Both the position numbers and the translations under genes were made by a program. The notes under the pieces were generated by a model. That model saw only the letters and a list, made by a program, of their open reading frames with translations, made no database searches and had not been told where the DNA came from. This document shows positions 7,033 to 9,293 of a stretch of DNA of 9,293 bases, in pieces. The DNA is from Caldilineaceae bacterium (GTDB lineage Bacteria; Chloroflexota; Anaerolineae; Caldilineales; Caldilineaceae), in NCBI GenBank assembly GCA_012032975.1, contig JAAUPU010000054.1, positions 1-9,293 on the forward strand, written 5' to 3'. Positions within the stretch are counted from its first letter, which is position 1, and each line of letters opens with the position of its first letter.

Positions 7033-8055
7033 TCAAAACACTTTGTCTACCCAAAGCGCAACGCCAAGCAGGGAGGTCGTCAGCAAGATGGCGCCCATGA
7101 TGGCGTTGTAGTAGGGCAGACATTCATCCACGGTGATGTCATCACGATGCAAACGACCAACCGCACCCAGTGGCAGCGGCAGCGCCGCCAGAACGATGAG
7201 CGTGACCAGCGGCAGACGGGCCAGCGTGATGATAGGCAGAAACGCGGCAAAGGCCACCACAAGCAACACCACACTGAAGTCCAATGCTCGCGGTGGACCC
7301 AGTTCGACGACCAAAGTTCGTTTGCGAATCCGCCAATCGCGCCGATAGAACATCAGGTTAAAGGCCAAGGACGCCATAACCAGAAGCAGGCCAAACGGGA
7401 TGCTGACCCAGAAGGGCAACCATGTGAGCGTGTGAGTCTGCACATAAAATGCACCGACCACGGGCAACAGCCCAAAGGCGACAAAGAGGCCAAGTTCACC
7501 CACGCCCCAGCCGCGATATCCATAGTGGATCGGCGACGCGGCAAACGTAAGTGCGAGCAAAATCATCAGCCCCATAAAGAAGAGCATGGGCCAGCCCGCC
7601 AGCAGTGTCAGCCAGAGCGCGCAGATCGCGGATATTGACAGCAGCAGCAACGCCAAGTTTCTGGCCGTCGTCGCGGCCACACGGTTTCGCTCGATCAGCA
7701 GCGCGCCCGTGACCAAACCTTCACGCGGACTGGCCGCTTCATTGGCGCTTCGACGAGAGTCACCGTACTCAACGAGGGCGTTCATCCCCAGCGCGGTGGC
7801 CAAGACCCCCAACAATGTAAAGAACAAGGCAAGGCCGTTCAACTGCCCGCTTTGCCACCAGGCCACGGCGAATGCAGCCACAGCTGGCAGTGTCATCACG
7901 CCTGCCATGTCGGCGCGCGTGACAACCGCAAACATTGCAGCGATGCCCTGCGTCCGTCGGTAAATCGTGCGCGACCGGTGGGGCCGCTGCGCTCCAATGA
8001 CCGAGTGCGCCGTCGTAAACTGCTGTTCTGTGGCGGGCAGAATCTGTTCTTCCAT
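7033..8055 (-). CDS. UbiA-family prenyltransferase, MenA-like
   Basis: An integral membrane enzyme of 340 residues with about eight or nine hydrophobic helices, beginning MEEQILPATEQQ. The best match is MenA (1,4-dihydroxy-2-naphthoate polyprenyltransferase, menaquinone synthesis). The segment YGYRGWGVGELGLFVAFG followed by LLPVVGAFYVQT corresponds to MenA's Y-GLGE-FFG-YYVQ region. The first Asp-rich motif is altered: N92-ALV-E96-Y-G-D99 where MenA usually has N-xxN-D-Y-x-D, so one Asp is Glu and the second Asn is Val. Substrate is therefore uncertain; a quinone or other aromatic acceptor is likely. The frame is open back to 8241, but the strong promoter at 8138-8110 predicts transcription from about 8103, which rules out earlier starts and leaves ATG 8055 as the only in-frame ATG at the N-terminus. 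Its Shine-Dalgarno is weak. Probable first gene of a two-gene unit with the small membrane protein. Confidence 0.85.
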   Translation of the reverse strand: MEEQILPATEQQFTTAHSVIGAQRPHRSRTIYRRTQGIAAMFAVVTRADMAGVMTLPAVAAFAVAWWQSGQLNGLALFFTLLGVLATALGMNALVEYGDSRRSANEAASPREGLVTGALLIERNRVAATTARNLALLLLSISAICALWLTLLAGWPMLFFMGLMILLALTFAASPIHYGYRGWGVGELGLFVAFGLLPVVGAFYVQTHTLTWLPFWVSIPFGLLLVMASLAFNLMFYRRDWRIRKRTLVVELGPPRALDFSVVLLVVAFAAFLPIITLARLPLVTLIVLAALPLPLGAVGRLHRDDITVDECLPYYNAIMGAILLTTSLLGVALWVDKVF

Positions 8056-8109
8056 ACGTCGTTTCTGGTCGAAATCTTGGGAAAATCGTCTGGCAGCAAA
8101 TGCGTCGCC

Positions 8110-8138
8110 ATTGTAGCATTCGAGATTGAATATGTCAA
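8110..8138 (-). promoter_or_regulatory. Strong sigma-70-type promoter of the MenA-like gene
   Basis: On the minus strand a perfect -35 TTGACA (8138-8133) is followed by a 17-base spacer and -10 TACAAT (8115-8110, five of six). TGC directly before the -10 adds an extended -10 element. Predicted transcription start is near 8103, giving a leader of about 48 bases to ATG 8055. This is the best promoter in the window and it decides the start of the gene. Confidence 0.85.
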
Positions 8139-8398
8139 TCTGACCCAAAAAATCCATCATTTTGGCAGAATTACAATCGCACTCTGGGAAAGCGTCACAG
8201 CCGTATTGCCCTCTGTTGGCGCCAGCCTGAACAGCGACCACTTTGCCAATCAGTATGCCGATTGATGGTCGGGTTTCTTTCAGATTCCCATGCGGCGCGG
8301 TGCTTGTTATATACTCAAAATTCGACTTGATTCGTATTCTGATTCACGCTGTGTATTTGCAGCGGCTGGACCAATCCACCCACAGATGGGAGTTTGAA
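8139..8398. other. Divergent intergenic region between the MenA-like and sulfatase genes
   Basis: Together with the MenA-like gene's leader this makes 343 bases (8056-8398) without a gene. It holds the minus-strand promoter (8138-8110), a weak plus-strand promoter candidate (8285-8313) and the sulfatase ribosome site GGGAG (8388-8392). The minus-strand reading frame is open through 8241 but is not protein-like and lies upstream of the promoter. I see no hairpin, repeat array or RNA gene in the rest. Confidence 0.6.
8285..8313 (+). promoter_or_regulatory. Weak candidate promoter for the sulfatase gene
   Basis: TTCCCA (8285-8290) and TATATA (8308-8313) are separated by 17 bases, each matching consensus at four of six positions, with TGT just before the -10 as an extended element. 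The overlapping TATACT (8310-8315) is an alternative -10. The leader to GTG 8399 would be about 80 bases. It is the best candidate I see, but weak. Confidence 0.3.
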
Positions 8399-9293
8399 GT
8401 GCGTCCGAATATCCTATTGATCACCAGCGATCAGCAACACTGGAACACCCTGGGGCGGCTCAACCCCAATGTTCAAACGCCCAATCTGGATCGACTGGCC
8501 GAGCGGGGCACGCTCTTTACCCGCGCCTACTGCCCCAATCCGACTTGCTCGCCCACCAGATCGTCGATCATCACCGGCCAATATCCCAGCCAGCACGGAT
8601 GTTATTCGTTGGGCACAAAGCTCTCCGAGCAGGCGCACACCGTGGGCGAAGATTTCAGCGCGGCCGGCTATCGCACCGCACTGGTCGGCAAGGCGCACTT
8701 CCAACCCCTGCGCGGTACGGATGAATTTCCTTCGTTGGAGGCCTATCCGATCTTACAGGATCTGGATTTTTGGCGCAGCTTTCATGGCCCCTTTTATGGT
8801 TTCGACCACGTCGAACTGGCGCGCAACCATGCCGATGAAGCCCATGTCGGCCAGCACTATGCGATCTGGATGGAAGAGCAAGGGTGTCTAAATTGGCGCG
8901 ATTACTTCAAGCCGCCCACCGGCCACAATGCCAACCAAAAACATCGGTGGGAACTGCCCGAAGCGTTCCATTACGACCGCTGGATCGCCGAGCGTAGCAT
9001 GGCGTTGCTGGAGGAGTATCGACGAAACGACGAGAGCTTCTTGCTTTGGGCCAGCTTCTTTGATCCCCACCCACCCTATTTGGCGCCGACGCCGTGGGAC
9101 ACACTTTACGACCCCACCCAAATCGACCTGCCCGCGATGGTGGCGGGCGAACACGACCAGAATCCGCCTCACTTCCAAATGACCCAGCAGGCCAACCCTG
9201 ACTTTTCTGCTTGGGAGGAACCGGGGGGTCATGCGATGCACGGCTTTCAATCCCATCTCCACGACCGGGATGAGATGGCCAAAAACATCGCGG
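8399..9293 (+). CDS. Sulfatase-family hydrolase (type I), 3'-truncated by window edge
   Basis: GTG 8399, with GGGAG (8388-8392) six bases upstream, opens a frame of 298 residues that runs off the window without a stop. It begins RPNILLITSDQQHWNTLG, the usual alkaline-phosphatase-superfamily start with metal ligand D11. The signature CSPTRSSIITG (50-60) places Cys50 where type I sulfatases form formylglycine; the rule is C-x-P-S/A-R, so Thr53 is atypical. GKAHF (K98, H100) and DPHPPYLAP (222-230) are further active-site segments. These enzymes hydrolyse sulfate esters with calcium and need a formylglycine-generating enzyme or anaerobic maturase, not seen here. There is no signal peptide at this start, so it would be cytoplasmic; family proteins of this kind are usually about 450-550 residues. 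Phosphonate or phosphodiester hydrolase activity is an alternative. Divergent from the MenA-like gene. Confidence 0.9.
   Translation, partial: MRPNILLITSDQQHWNTLGRLNPNVQTPNLDRLAERGTLFTRAYCPNPTCSPTRSSIITGQYPSQHGCYSLGTKLSEQAHTVGEDFSAAGYRTALVGKAHFQPLRGTDEFPSLEAYPILQDLDFWRSFHGPFYGFDHVELARNHADEAHVGQHYAIWMEEQGCLNWRDYFKPPTGHNANQKHRWELPEAFHYDRWIAERSMALLEEYRRNDESFLLWASFFDPHPPYLAPTPWDTLYDPTQIDLPAMVAGEHDQNPPHFQMTQQANPDFSAWEEPGGHAMHGFQSHLHDRDEMAKNIA

Noticed and set aside
6922..7638. 238-codon plus-strand open frame, Gln/Arg/His-rich
   Set aside because: It lies antisense to the MenA-like gene and the small membrane gene's N-terminus; the composition is that of an antisense shadow of Leu/Val/Ala-rich membrane segments.
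1..9293. CRISPR arrays, tRNA/rRNA genes, insertion sequences, phage or toxin-antitoxin genes
   Set aside because: No regularly spaced repeats, cloverleaf-like segments, transposase motifs or terminal inverted repeats were found by reading either strand.

Overview
The window reads as an ordinary, gene-dense stretch of bacterial chromosome with moderately high G+C. Protein families and general style (a long Lon, a PHP/AlbA_2 protein, several GTG/TTG starts, weak Shine-Dalgarno sites, MenA-like and decaprenylphosphate-type prenyltransferases) suggest a Chloroflexota member, perhaps Anaerolineae or Caldilineae. That is family-level recognition, not a search. I see no rRNA, tRNA, CRISPR array, insertion sequence or phage gene.

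Layout. 1-2448 (+) is the Lon protease, cut at its 5' end by the window edge. It ends in a perfect 14-bp hairpin followed by a T-rich tract (2484-2529), and a TATAAT box sits directly behind that. 2653-4513 (+) is a PHP-domain plus AlbA_2-domain protein whose conserved C-terminal domain is displaced into another frame. Convergent to it, 4544-5455 (-) encodes a UbiA-family decaprenyl-phosphate phosphoribosyltransferase-like membrane enzyme. Divergent from that, 5570-6388 (+) is tlyA, an rRNA 2'-O-methyltransferase. Convergent to tlyA is a two-gene minus-strand unit transcribed from a strong promoter at 8138-8110: a MenA-like UbiA prenyltransferase (8055-7033), then a small two-helix membrane protein (about 7007-6412) that is also frame-broken. 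Divergent from that unit, 8399-9293 (+) is the N-terminal two thirds or so of a sulfatase running off the window end.

How the genes relate. Two of the membrane enzymes are UbiA-type transferases acting on polyprenyl lipids (one quinone-like, one decaprenyl-phosphate-like). Lon and TlyA are housekeeping functions. The genes do not form one pathway; most are single units in alternating orientation.

Most notable result. Three frame breaks, two in the PHP gene and one in the small membrane gene, are each repaired by adding one base to a short homopolymer (TTTT at 4165-4168, GGGG at 4219-4222, CCC at 6860-6862). The repaired genes come out in whole codons (620 and 198 residues). This points to homopolymer undercalls in the assembly rather than biology, and it changes the annotation of both genes. 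I found no convincing new biological system; the least understood item is the PHP-AlbA_2 protein with its extra C-terminal domain.
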